Assembly (NCBI GenBank): GCA_012845835.1
Contig: JABAKD010000002.1
Coordinates: 18,103,629 to 18,167,628, forward strand
Origin: Undaria pinnatifida
Taxonomy: Eukaryota > Sar > Phaeophyceae > Laminariales > Alariaceae
Length of the DNA: 64,000 nt
Reading direction: 5' to 3'
The notes below the pieces were generated by a model, which had not been told where the DNA came from, ran no database searches, and saw only the letters and a list, made by a program, of their open reading frames with translations. Both the position numbers and the translations under genes were made by a program. Shown one piece after another: positions 30,260 through 40,082 of the stretch (within the stretch, counting starts at the first letter, position 1; the number at the start of each line of letters is the position of its first letter).

Positions 30260-30682
30260 TGTGGAAGACAGGGTCGTAGATACCTATCGTAAATCTCGTA
30301 CACGTATGCGCGAGAGGACACGTCACCGGTCAGGCAATACACGATCCCGGGTCGCGAACGGTGTCACCCGTCATAGACGGCGTTGACCCGTTCCCGGAAG
30401 GTCAGCCACCGAAGGATGATCCCGCCGCATGACGAGAGGGCATAAGCCCACCGTCACTCTAGCTTTAGCGTCTCCTTGCTACATCTAAGAAAGAAAGGTT
30501 TCAGCGTGCGTCCGCTGTGAAGACGATCGTCAAGGGACCGCAGCACCGCGACGCCCTCTCCGCTTCGATTTCAGCTCTGCGACGCCCTCTCCGCTTCGAC
30601 TTCCGCTCCACGACGAGCACCAGACCTCCGGGACCGCCCTCGCCACTTCGACACCGGGACCCCGTGAGAGGCCAGGTTCCAT
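30260..30682 (+). repeat. Ty3 5' LTR (423 bp)
   Basis: Starts TGTGGAAGACAGGG and ends near AGGTTCCAT. It contains a 31-bp tandem duplication (two cgacgccctctccgcttcga copies, about 30549-30610) that the 3' LTR lacks and that accounts for the whole length difference. Confidence 0.9.
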
Positions 30683-30684
30683 AG

Positions 30685-30700
30685 TGGTGACCACCGTCGG
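30685..30700 (+). promoter_or_regulatory. Ty3 primer-binding site (probable)
   Basis: TGGTGACCACCGTCGG starts two bases after the LTR. TGG at this position matches the CCA end of a tRNA primer. I cannot name the tRNA. Confidence 0.6.
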
Positions 30701-30761
30701 ATGAACAAAACCTGTATATAAAATTCTATATGAAGACACCGCCGTCGGAAAAAAAGAAAAA

Positions 30762-31688
30762 ATGCCACGCTCAGGAGCTCGCTCCAAGAAGAGCCGCGCG
30801 AAGGCCCGCAAGGCATCGACCTCTCGCGAGCAACCGACTCCTGCACCGTCGGGGAACTCCTTTGCGGCAATCGCACCTACCGACCAGGGCGGACCGGCCG
30901 AGTCCGACGAAGAGGAGGAGAACGCTGCAGATGATGCTGGAGCGCTGAATACGGCACCTGCCATCGCTGCCACCACGATGCCTGGACCATCTGCGGGAGC
31001 CGTTGGGGAAGGCTCGAGCCTGGCGGAGGACATTCTCACCGCGCCGAGCACTCTCCCAGCTATTGAGCCGGTCCGCGTCGAGACGGCGGCCTGCCTGCGG
31101 AAGTGCATGCTCGACGGCACCACGCCTTCAGCGTGGGTCTTGGAGCTGGTGCTGCCTGGCAGCCGGAAGCCCGCGAGTGGGCCTTCCGACAAGCAGATGG
31201 AAGAGGTGAGAGGAGCACCACAGCCGCAGCAAAACCTCGACGTTGTTTTTGAACGCGTGCAGATCCCTATGACACCTGCCACGCCCATCCAACAGCAGTC
31301 GAGTAGCTCTGATAGCAGCTGTACCTCTCCCCCTGACCACTCTCAACCAGCCCCCCTGACAGCGCGTACCACCTCTGCTGTAGAAGCACTTCCCACAGAC
31401 CCCCTGACAGCACGTAACACCTCTGCTGTAGAAGCACCTCCGACAGCACGTACAACCTCTGCTGTAGCACCCCCGAGCGCACACCACAACCACAACGAAC
31501 AAGCAAAACTTTCGATGAAAAAATCGGATGTGCCCCTTGCGCTCAGGTTGCACGGTTTACCCACTGAAGATGTGCCCGAAGTCATGGCGCTCTTCCACGC
31601 TCACATCCGCTTGCACGCCCCTGACGGCGGTTATCGACCACCACGCTGTGAGATACCTTGCATACTTAGTGACCGGCGGAGCAGCTAG
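30762..31688 (+). pseudogene. Ty3 gag, N-terminal part
   Basis: ATG 30762 (MPRSGARSKKSRAKARK) opens a basic, then acidic and Ala/Pro-rich low-complexity region. Three diverged repeats around TARTTSAVE lie at about residues 205-245, followed by LRLHGLPTEDVPEVMALFHAHIRLHAP. The frame is lost near 31640. The continuation is one base out of register in 31640-31887, then shifted again in 31889-32116 (YGLRVTQAYARLLAEAKRT, FEAGLVPDVRLNIIREDPS). Gag forms the particle. Here it lies in four fragments. Confidence 0.75.
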
Positions 31689-31888
31689 TACCATGAACCA
31701 AATACAGTGTGAGACGTTAGAGTGGCGCACAGACAAAAAGCTAGCACAACTGAACACTGAGGAGGTAGAAGTCAGAGCACCACGCAACTGGAGCGAGTGG
31801 GTGCATGCTTTTACAAACCTGTTTAGCCCCGTGAACCGCATCGTCCTCCTCGCTCGCACCGTCTCTATCCTAAAGAAAAGGCAGTAGT

Positions 31889-32116
31889 GAATCCGTCGAC
31901 TCTTACGGGCTGCGTGTAACTCAAGCATACGCGCGCCTCCTAGCCGAAGCCAAACGAACCGCCCCCGTCAACATCTCGCCATACAAACATGCATGGGAAA
32001 CATCGCTCATGGCATCTTTCGAAGCCGGTCTAGTTCCCGACGTACGTCTGAACATTATTCGTGAAGACCCCTCCATAACGTACCAACCCTCACGTACCCG
32101 TGCCAAAAACCATTAG
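31889..32116 (+). pseudogene. Ty3 gag, middle fragment
   Basis: 76 codons with YGLRVTQAYARLLAEAKRT and FEAGLVPDVRLNIIREDPS, typical of the end of a Ty3 gag domain, ending at TAG 32114-32116. Register differs from both flanking fragments. Confidence 0.65.
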
Positions 32117-32214
32117 ACCAACGCCTTACGCGCGACCCCCACTCCCTCCCCGACCACGTATGCATCGGCCGTCACTGGCACATCCTCTGACCCGACCGAC
32201 AGTTAATCACATCG

Positions 32215-32487
32215 ATGGCCAACATCGAAAAAGCCATTGTGTCCAAACTGACGGCGGTGCGAGGCCGGGGCAAGAGCGTGACGTTCGAGCCAGCAACATA
32301 TGGCCCATCCGACAAGCGGGGCAGGTCGCCGAGTGGCGACGGGGGGAGAAGTAAGAAATCCAAGGTAGCGACCGGTAAAAGATGCGACTACCCGCTGTGC
32401 CGCCACCGCAACTCGCATTCACCCCCAGACTGCAGGCTGGCCAGAGCGCACGAGCGCGACGGCATAGTAGTCACAAAAAAACCGTGA
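32215..32487 (+). pseudogene. Ty3 gag C-terminal fragment with zinc knuckle
   Basis: Basic segment GRGKSVTFEPATYGPSDKRG followed by CDYPLCRHRNSHSPPDC, a knuckle with Cys-x4-Cys-x5-His-x4-Cys spacing rather than the usual Cys-x2-Cys-x4-His-x4-Cys. It ends at TGA 32485-32487, a few bases upstream of the pol frame. Confidence 0.7.
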
Positions 32488-32502
32488 GGGGGCCCGCGCC
32501 GG

Positions 32503-35271
32503 TTGCCTCAAACCGGTTGGGGGAGTAGGCATACTAGGATCACCAAACCCGCGGTAGAAACGATAGCGCCATCAGCTAGCGTAGCCGTGGCAAGTGCCGG
32601 TAGACCTAGTAGTAAGAGGAGGGATAAGTGTGGCCGAACAAAGAGCATCACCCCTCTGGCGAGTACCCATGCGAAACACGTACATGCAGACAAGCAGTCG
32701 AATACTGTAACAGACTTGGAAAATAAGCAGCAGGTTCCGAGTGTTCTAGCAGTACCGCGTGGAGTGGGACAAGCCATAGAAACAGCAAGCAGAGTCAAGA
32801 AGAGTAGTCAGCGTCAGAATTATACGTTTTCAACTTCCATGGTACCACAAGCGTTGTATGTTTCTGCTGCGACCCGCAAACTAAACGAGGAAATTGAACA
32901 TCAAGCTTTATTATCATGCAACGCTAACCGGGAAACGCACTTTGATGCTTTCCACGCGTCTGCCATGAGTGGGTATCCCAGATATCGCACAGCTCTCAAC
33001 TCTACGCCAAAGTGCGTACGAGTAAACGCCAGAGTTAATGATTATCCGGCGCACAATGTCACGATTGACACCGCGACCGATGTACCATGCATATCTGTTC
33101 ACTCTGTACAGATAAATCCCACAATGAAAGACACTCAAATTTTCGCAGTGCCCCCGGGAGCGATCAACCTCAGCAGCGCTGATGGGTCGCCTCTCAAATT
33201 TTTAGGATATGTTCGCTTTCAACTTACACTAAGAGATATTGCCCTACCAGTCGAAGCGCTCGTATTGCCTTCTTTAGGGCAAGACATTATGATACTCGAT
33301 AACACCATCATGGGCGCCTTCGGAGGTGTCGTCGACTGGAGTACAGAGCAATGGTCATTCAAAACCTCTCAAGTGACGATCAAAGCATCTCATCGTAGAG
33401 TAGACTTTACAGCACGCCCCGAGAACACTGCGACAGCTCCGTGCTCCGTGGTCACAGTTAACACTGCTGTAGAGTCGGTACCAGTCTTATGGCGACACAA
33501 ATGTTGCATCCTCCCCCAGAGTGAGATGGCAGTACAAGTAGAGTCAACGACAGCACCCGCAGAGACCACTGCTGCACTCAATGAACCACTCATCGTCACG
33601 TTCGAGGACGTCCAAACGTCCGCCGTACCTGAAGCTTTTCAAAATATGATAGTTGCTCGTACAGTGAGTCACTGGTCGGCCGCTGATAAAACACCAGTAG
33701 TCCAGATCGCGAACCCGTCCCATCAATACGTACACTTGAAACGCAACACCTTACTAGGTCACGTTGCGCCCGTATCGGTAGCCCTGAACAAAACGGCCAG
33801 TGCAATTCAACCAGACAGCAAGCCAACGGAATCCACGCGTAACGAACTTCGTGCAGCACTTACTCGAGCATTTGATAAAACCACGTTTACACCTGCCGAA
33901 TGCGAACTAGTGCTGACTCTATGCACGAAATATCGCAGCGTTTTTTCCTTGTCGCCTCAAGAGCTGGGTAAATGTACCCTAGCCGAAGCAACGTTTCCTC
34001 TTGACCCAGGAACACGGCCGGTAAATAGAACCCCGTACCGTGCAAACCCACGCGTACAGGAGACTATCGACAAGTGCGTGAAGCAGATGGAACAAGATGG
34101 AATAATTGAACAGCGCCCTAGTCCCTGGGGTTCCGCAGTAACTACTGTCGCAAAATCAGACGGCACTCCACGGTTCTGCGTAGATTGCAGGTCGACCATA
34201 GATAAAAGTCTGATAAAAGAGTCGTGGCCTATGCCTAACTTAGAAAGCCCCCTTGACACGGTCGGAGGAGCACGTTACATAACCTTGTGCGACCTACAAA
34301 ATGCTTACCACCAAATACCAGTAGCAGAGAGCGAACAAGATAAAACTGCTTTTGTGACACAGAACGGGAAGTGGGTTTTTAAACGCCTACCCTTCGGTAT
34401 AGCTAACGCGCTGTTTCTGTTCTCGCGAATTATGTCACTAGCTTTAGCACATTTTGGTCCCAAAAGTGGGCTCTTGGTTTATATGGACGACTGTACATGC
34501 TGTTCACCTACCTGGACAGGCCACTTACAGCTGCTAGAAAATATGTTCAAAGTCTTGCAAGCAGCCGGCCTCACCCTCAAACCATCGAAAGTACAGTTTG
34601 GCCCCCGAGAAGTTAAATACTTGGGACACATACTGACAGCCGACGGTATTCGGATCGGTGAGGATCGCGTCAAAGCTATAGTTGACTTGCCGACGCCTAA
34701 AACGGAGTTGCGGTCAGTGCTAGGAAGGGTTAACTTTGTACGCAACTTTATACCTTACTTAGCCGGTATCATAGCACCCCTGGTAGCCCTCACGAAGAAA
34801 GAGGCCGCCAAAAAAGTCGCTAAACGTTGGAGACCAGAACACGATCAGGCGTACACAACAGTGAAACAATTGCTCACTCAGGAGCCCGTACTTCAATTTC
34901 CTGATTTTTCTAAACACTTTGCGATACACGTTGACGCCTCAGAAGCAGGCGCAGGTGCATTCCTTGCCCAGCAGAAAGGCGATGACCTCGTGATAATTGC
35001 ATACTTTAGTCAACGCTTCAACGACAGCCAGCGCCAATACTCTGCTACGCTCAAAGAATGTTATGCTGTGGGCTTGGCCATCCAGCACTAGAGACCTTAT
35101 ATATGGGGACGACATTTTGTGTGTGTGACAGATCACGCGGCCCTGCGATACCTATACTCAATGCAAGATACATCGAACATGTTAACACGCTGGGCAATAG
35201 CTTTGCAGTCTTTTGACTTCACCGTCCAACACAAGCGAGGTAAACTACGCGTACCGGACAGGCTTTCATGA
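32503..35271 (+). pseudogene. Ty3 pol: protease, reverse transcriptase and RNase H
   Basis: The open frame has no ATG at its start, as expected if made by frameshift from gag. Protease: TIDTATDVPCIS with Asp 189. RT from about residue 485: GIIEQRPSPWGSAVTTVAK, motif A CDLQNAYHQIPV (Asp 597), LPFGIANA and catalytic YMDD at 660-663. RNase H: FAIHVDASEAGAGAFLAQQ and TLKECYAVGLAIQH, then TAG at 35089-35091. The same register continues with VTDHAALRYLYSMQD and HKRGKLRVPDRLS to TGA 35269-35271. The RT active site is intact; the product would stop inside RNase H. Confidence 0.9.
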
Positions 35272-36007
35272 ATGTTTGCGTTCGAGCACCAGCAAGAAGT
35301 AGCTGTGCCGTCCGTCGCTCCCATTTGCCGCAATGTACCAGATGACCCCAAGCTACAAACAGCCCGTGTTCCCCGACCATATCAGATCTCCGCCGACAAA
35401 TTGGCTAACCTAGAACCAGTACGCAGCGATAGAGACCTCTTTAGTGTGAAACCAGTATTCGTGAGCGCCACAAATGTTTTCATGTCCGTCCACCAAGAAA
35501 AACTCCGCTCAGCACAAACAGTAGAGTACGGACGGTACATCGATTACATACAGCACGCAGACGCACCATTACCCGAGAAAGAAACGAAAACAACCATGTC
35601 TTACAATTCAGTGCAGGACGGGCTGTGATTTAAATCGTACCTTCTGGGATATCTTCGAAAACGAAGCAGCTTCCGCGATCAACTCGTAGTACCAGAGGCC
35701 CTTGTTGGATTCATTCTGCACGCCTACCACCATCACGTTTTATCCGGAGGACACTTCGCATCTCGCCCGACTTATGAAAAAAATCCGCCAGAAATATTGG
35801 TGGCCCGCCATCAGCCGCGACGTACGAGAGTGGTGCGAAAAATGCCAAGCGTGTCAACGACGAAAAACAGCACACAACAAACCCAAACTCCCGACAGGCC
35901 ATTTACCTGTCGAGCGGCCATTTCAACGAATATTGGTTGACTTAGTAGAGTACAAATCGGTATCAACTTCAGCCGCAGGGATCCAATGTAAAAACTTCTC
36001 TCCATGA
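35272..36007 (+). pseudogene. Ty3 pol: tether, integrase zinc finger and start of core
   Basis: After TGA 35269-35271 the register is kept through a tether region to TGA 35626-35628, then through SFRDQLVVPEAL, GFILHAYHHHVLSGGH (first His pair of the HHCC finger). The register changes in an A7 run near 35780 and continues as KIRQKYWWPAISRDV and CEKCQACQRRK (Cys pair). The core begins with PFQRILVDLVEYK, which contains the first catalytic Asp. Frame-breaking indels follow at about 36000-36035. Confidence 0.85.
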
Positions 36008-36038
36008 TGGACCCCACCTGACGAGGTTTGCGGTACTG

Positions 36039-36989
36039 TTGCCGGTACGTAATAAAACGGCCGAAACAGTAGCCAATGCCATAATCGAGAGAATAATCAG
36101 CATTTTCGGCCCACCAGAAACCTTGCATAGTGATCAAGGCCCCGAATTCGAGAATAAGGTGATATACCAGCTGCAACAAATACTCGGATACAAAAAGACC
36201 CGCACAACGCCGTACCGGCCGCAGGGTAATTCAGTGTCCGAACGGGTGCACTCAACGATGCGCAGCATGCTAGCAATGCACAGTGCAATTGATCAAAGCA
36301 ATTGGGCCACTCTCTCACCGTTTGTACAGCTAGCGCACAAAGCTAGTTTTAGTGCAGCGATGCATGAGACACCATGCTTCTTAATGTTCGGACGACAACC
36401 CCGACTCCCAGTCGATATAATCCTCGGTATTCCTCATGTAGGAAGAACAGCAGACACCGAGGAATTCGCAAAAAACCCACGGGACAATTTGCAAATCGCT
36501 TTAGAGCTCGCACGCCGAAACTTAACTGAGCGTGCGGACAAACAGGCAGAACAGAATAGCAAGCTTCAACCGTACCCGGTCTTCAAACCTGGACAGGAAG
36601 TAATCGTGTACAGACCTTACCAGGACTCGGATGGACCCAACCCAAAACTACTATTACCGTGGCGAGGACTGTATGTAGTTTGCCCAAAATTATCACCAGT
36701 GGTGTATAGAATACGAGTCACGAACGACACCCGAGAGGTGTCAGTCCACCTTGCTCACACAAAGCCCTACCACCTACGGGAAACACCATCCGCACCTCAA
36801 TTTGAGAAGGTGGCAGAATTGGTTTTAGGGGAGCCCAGTCCCCTACCCGAGTTGGACCAATCAGACGCGGCTCAACCCAAAATTGAGTCCTACTTCGTAG
36901 ACAGGGTAGTAGATCATAAACGGGGACCTGGCAGACCAAGCCCCCACAACTACAAGTACCGCCTAAGACTTCGAGGATACGGCCCTTAA
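36039..36989 (+). pseudogene. Ty3 pol: integrase core and C-terminal domain
   Basis: A 316-codon frame starting PVRNKTAETVANAIIERI, with the second catalytic Asp in LHSDQGPEFEN and the catalytic Glu in YRPQGNSVSERVH. It then has the GPY/F-type region FKPGQEVIVYRPYQDSDGP and VYRIRVTND, VHLAHTKPYH. Integrase inserts the cDNA copy into the genome. The frame ends at TAA 36987-36989, inside what looks like a chromodomain. Confidence 0.9.
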
Positions 36990-37157
36990 TCCGACCTCGA
37001 GTATCGAGCGCACGAAATACCCTAATATCACGAATTGATCGCCGCATACCGAGCCCAAAAGGGTTTGCAACTCGCGATAACCCCACCCTCTTCCCCCCCT
37101 CTCCCACCTATCGGGAAACGGAAGCGTACAGTAGGCGGGGACGAGCACGAACTGTAA
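36870..37157 (+). pseudogene. Degenerate chromodomain at the Ty3 pol C-terminus
   Basis: YFVDRVVDHKRGP, YKYRLRLRGYGP, DLEYRAHEIP and YHELIAAYRAQKG appear in chromodomain order (aromatic start, central strand with G-Y-G, acidic strand, final helix). They lie in one register interrupted by TAA at 36987 and 37023. The register stays open to TAA 37155-37157 through a Pro-rich stretch and GKRKRTVGG. Chromodomains at this position define chromoviruses and can direct integration to marked chromatin. Inference from motif order. Confidence 0.6.
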
Positions 37158-37981
37158 CAGCGCAAATAGGTTCTCAGATGCTCCGCGGCGTAACCGAATA
37201 GCGAACAAGTTGGGAAACACAGTTGACTCAGCTGTAGGCACAAGGGTCCACAACGGTGATCAGAGTAGCACCAGCAGACATTTCAGTACACACTCGTGTC
37301 TACCATGGTCTGACGGGCACTCTACCCGGCATTCCGGTGGGAATAGCCGGGGGTAAGGAGACGTGAAGAAAATTGTTGTACCCAACGGGGGGAGGCTGTA
37401 AGAAGCGTGACACTTCGTGCCCGTGCCCGACACTCCGTTCCAAACGGAACAAAACAGCAACACCACCGTCAAGCCACAAACAATTTGTTCGAACACTAAA
37501 CACACAAAGGGAATGAGACCAACGCGACTCCACCCCACCTAAAACGAAGTCACACGTTGATGCAGCTAGACCAACTGAGCTGACTCCGAGTGGAAATATC
37601 TAGGCGGACCCGCCCACAAAAGAGAAATCACTAAACAATTTCGCTGCCCGTGGTTCCCAAAACGGCAACCACGAGGGGCGCACCAGTACGTGTGTCCACA
37701 CGGAATATGTGCGTTGAGATAATATTTGGAAACCCTATACAACTCCAGTATATGCTGTCAGTATGCTAGCTCGAAAATGTAAGCATCTTCGCTGGACCGG
37801 TGTTTCACACTCGTGTTTACTAAACACGTCAGTTATAAGGAGTAGATGCACGCATTTAACAGCTACTGTGTCTCGATCCGATAAATCGACACCCCGTTTC
37901 CTAAAATTGTCATCCTCCCGATGACCGCTACAATACCATCCCTAGCTAAGATGGGCTTGCAGCGAATACAAAGGGGGGTGA
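37158..37981. other. Ty3 3' untranslated region
   Basis: Over 800 non-coding bases between pol and the 3' LTR. No envelope-like frame with a signal or membrane segment was seen on the plus strand. It ends in a purine tract (acaaaggggggtga, about 37968-37981). Confidence 0.6.
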
Positions 37982-38373
37982 TGTGAAAGACAGGGTCGCA
38001 GATACCTATCGTAGATCTCGTACACGTATGCGCGAGAGGACACGTCACCGGCCAGGCAATACACGATTCCGGGTCGCGAACGGTGTCACCTGTCATAGAC
38101 GGCGTTGACCCGTTCCTGGAAGGTCAGCCACCGAAGGATGATCCCGCCGCATAACGAGAGGGCATAGGCCCACCGTCACTCTAGCCTTAGCATCTCCTTG
38201 CTACATCTAAGAAAGAAAGGTTTCAGCGTGCGTCCGCTGTGAAGACGATCGTCAAGGGACCTCAGCACCGCGACGCCCTCTCCGCTTCGATTTCCGCTCC
38301 ACGACGAGCACCAGATCTCCGGGACCGCCCTCTCCATTTCGACACCGGGATCCCGTGAGAGACCAGGTTCCAT
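37982..38373 (+). repeat. Ty3 3' LTR (392 bp)
   Basis: Starts TGTGAAAGACAGGG and ends AGGTTCCAT, followed by agtag. About 17-18 substitutions versus the 5' LTR, mostly C/T or A/G. Confidence 0.9.
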
Positions 38374-38699
38374 AGTAGTATTAGTTTAAATGCAAAGTTT
38401 TGTTCTTGAGCAACAGTACGATAATTTGGGAGGAAAACCTGTAACCGCGGAAGTTGTTTCTTGGGAAGTTGGAAAGGTTCATAGTATGAAATTTGTGGAA
38501 CGCAGCATCAACACACACGGGGTTTGTGAACGAAAGCACGAACAATGAAAATGGGCTACAATGGTACGCATATGTTGCCAGTATGTGTTATTGTTTCCTA
38601 TGAGTGCACCAGTGTATCTAGTATGCCAACTGCAGGAGTACTTGGAAATGCGTTGACAATTATGTTTTTTGTTTACAGTCAATTTGTAGTTTTTCGCCC
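38374..38699. other. No gene recognised
   Basis: Spacer between the Ty3 element and the minisatellite. Confidence 0.4.
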
Positions 38700-39008
38700 C
38701 TTCTGAAGGGGTATTTACCCGGGAACTACCCGTACCCGGGACTTCTGCTAGTTCTCTACAAACCTACCCGTGCCCGGAACGTCTGCGAGTTATATACGAC
38801 GTTCATATCCGCACACGAACTTTCAATTTTCGTTCTGTCTTTAGGGTATACACGAAACCATACCCGGGTATTACCCTTCAAAGAACTTCTGTAACTTCTG
38901 TAGGACACTCATACTCGTAACCGGAACTTCTGTAAGTTCTGCACGCTGCTGCCACAAAGACCCAGGGTACGGGTACGACATGTTTATACCTGCCCGGAAC
39001 ATATGGAA
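38700..39008 (+). repeat. acccggaacttctg minisatellite, array 2 (left part)
   Basis: Same unit family as 16286-16690. Interrupted at 39008 by a MITE and continued at 39278. Confidence 0.85.
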
Positions 39009-39277
39009 GACCCAGGCTACGGTAGGGGGGTCCCCTTTTGGGCCTTTTATTTCAGTGGCCAGGGGTCACTCGTGCGAGTAACCCCTTTGTTCCTATGCGA
39101 TCTTACGTATTCTTCATTTTTTACATTGACGAAATTAATCCGCAATGCAAAGGTGATCTAAGCTGCGCCGAAACAAGTTCCTAAACCATCTTCATCCGTG
39201 GGGTACAGAGCCACTCGTGTGAGTAGCTCAAACACACCAGTGAAAATGGGGGTACCCCCCCTACCGTAGGCTTGGTC
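39009..39277 (-). mobile_element. MITE, copy 2, inserted in minisatellite
   Basis: 269 bp between gacccaggctacggtagggg and ccctaccgtaggcttggtc, with a perfect 4-bp duplication ggaa (39005-39008 and 39278-39281). It is the reverse orientation of copies at 12101 and 39809, sharing the two internal palindromes. The ggaa target is part of the minisatellite unit. Confidence 0.9.
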
Positions 39278-39600
39278 GGAAGTTCTGTACGCCCGTGCCG
39301 CAAAACCCGGAAGTTCTGGGTGTTTTTGTGAGACTTCAATACCCGTACCCGGAACTTCTGGAACTTCTGTAAGACTTTCACACCCGTACCCGGAACTTCT
39401 GTTAGTTCTGTAAGACCCGTGCCACAACACCCGGGGTAAGGGTTCAGCATGTTTTGTACCTGGCCGGAACTTTTGTGCGTCTGTCTGCCTGTGCCACAAT
39501 ACCCGGAAATTCTGGAAGTTCTGTAACACTTCCATGTCCGTACCCGAAACTTCTGTAAATTCTGTAAGACCCCCATTACGTTACCCGGAATCCACGAACC
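39278..39600 (+). repeat. acccggaacttctg minisatellite, array 2 (right part)
   Basis: Continuation of the array split by the MITE. Confidence 0.85.
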
Positions 39601-39686
39601 CTACGGAACTTAAGCAAGCGTGTTATTTTTTTATAGCATCATTCCTCGTGCCGAGCAGCCACGCAACGTAGTTTAAAGAAAATCAC

Positions 39687-39727
39687 AGTTTAATAGCAGT
39701 ATAATAGTAGCATGTTAGCATTATAAT
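39687..39727 (+). repeat. 11-bp minisatellite, array 3 (short)
   Basis: About four agcagtataat-type units (agtttaatagcagtataatag). Confidence 0.7.
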
Positions 39728-39808
39728 AGCACGAAATCTCAAGGCCGAAGACGGGGGTGTCACTCGCGTGAGTGACCGTGAGCCACTGCAACCCCGCCCG
39801 AAACCACA

Positions 39809-40078
39809 GACCAAGGCTACGGTAGGGAGGGTACCCCCGTCTTCACTAGTGCGTTTGAGCCACTCGCACGAGTGGCTCTGTACCTCACGGATGAATATGG
39901 TTTAAACAGTTGTTTTGGAGCAGCTTAGATTACCTTTGCATCGCGGATTGATTTCGTCAGTACAAAACATGAAGAAAACGTAAGATAGCAAAATAACAAA
40001 GGGGTTACTCGCTCGAGTGGCCCCTAGCCACTGAAATTCAAGGCCCAAAAAGGGATCCCCCCTACCGTAGCCTTGGTC
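39809..40078 (+). mobile_element. MITE, copy 3 (270 bp)
   Basis: Nearly identical to 12101-12368, with perfect 4-bp duplication caca (39805-39808 and 40079-40082). High identity to copy 1 suggests recent activity of this subfamily. Confidence 0.9.
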
Positions 40079-40082
40079 CACA

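Larger units (their letters stand above)
30260..38373 (+). mobile_element. Complete, decayed Ty3/gypsy LTR retrotransposon (chromovirus-like)
   Basis: An 8.1-kb element with a 423-bp 5' LTR and a 392-bp 3' LTR. A 5-bp target duplication agtag (30255-30259 and 38374-38378) is reached if the LTR ends ...TTCCAT. A primer-binding-site-like TGGTGACCACC follows the 5' LTR and a purine tract precedes the 3' LTR. Gene order is gag, protease, RT, RNase H, integrase, degenerate chromodomain. The LTRs differ at about 17-18 positions by eye (about 4-5%) plus a 31-bp tandem duplication in the 5' LTR. It is therefore older than the copia neighbour and carries many stops and frameshifts. Confidence 0.95.

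Noticed and set aside
37260-37538. Minus-strand frame in the Ty3 3' region as an antisense or envelope-like gene
   Set aside because: It has hydrophobic stretches but no convincing signal or fusion-type features and lies antisense to the element.
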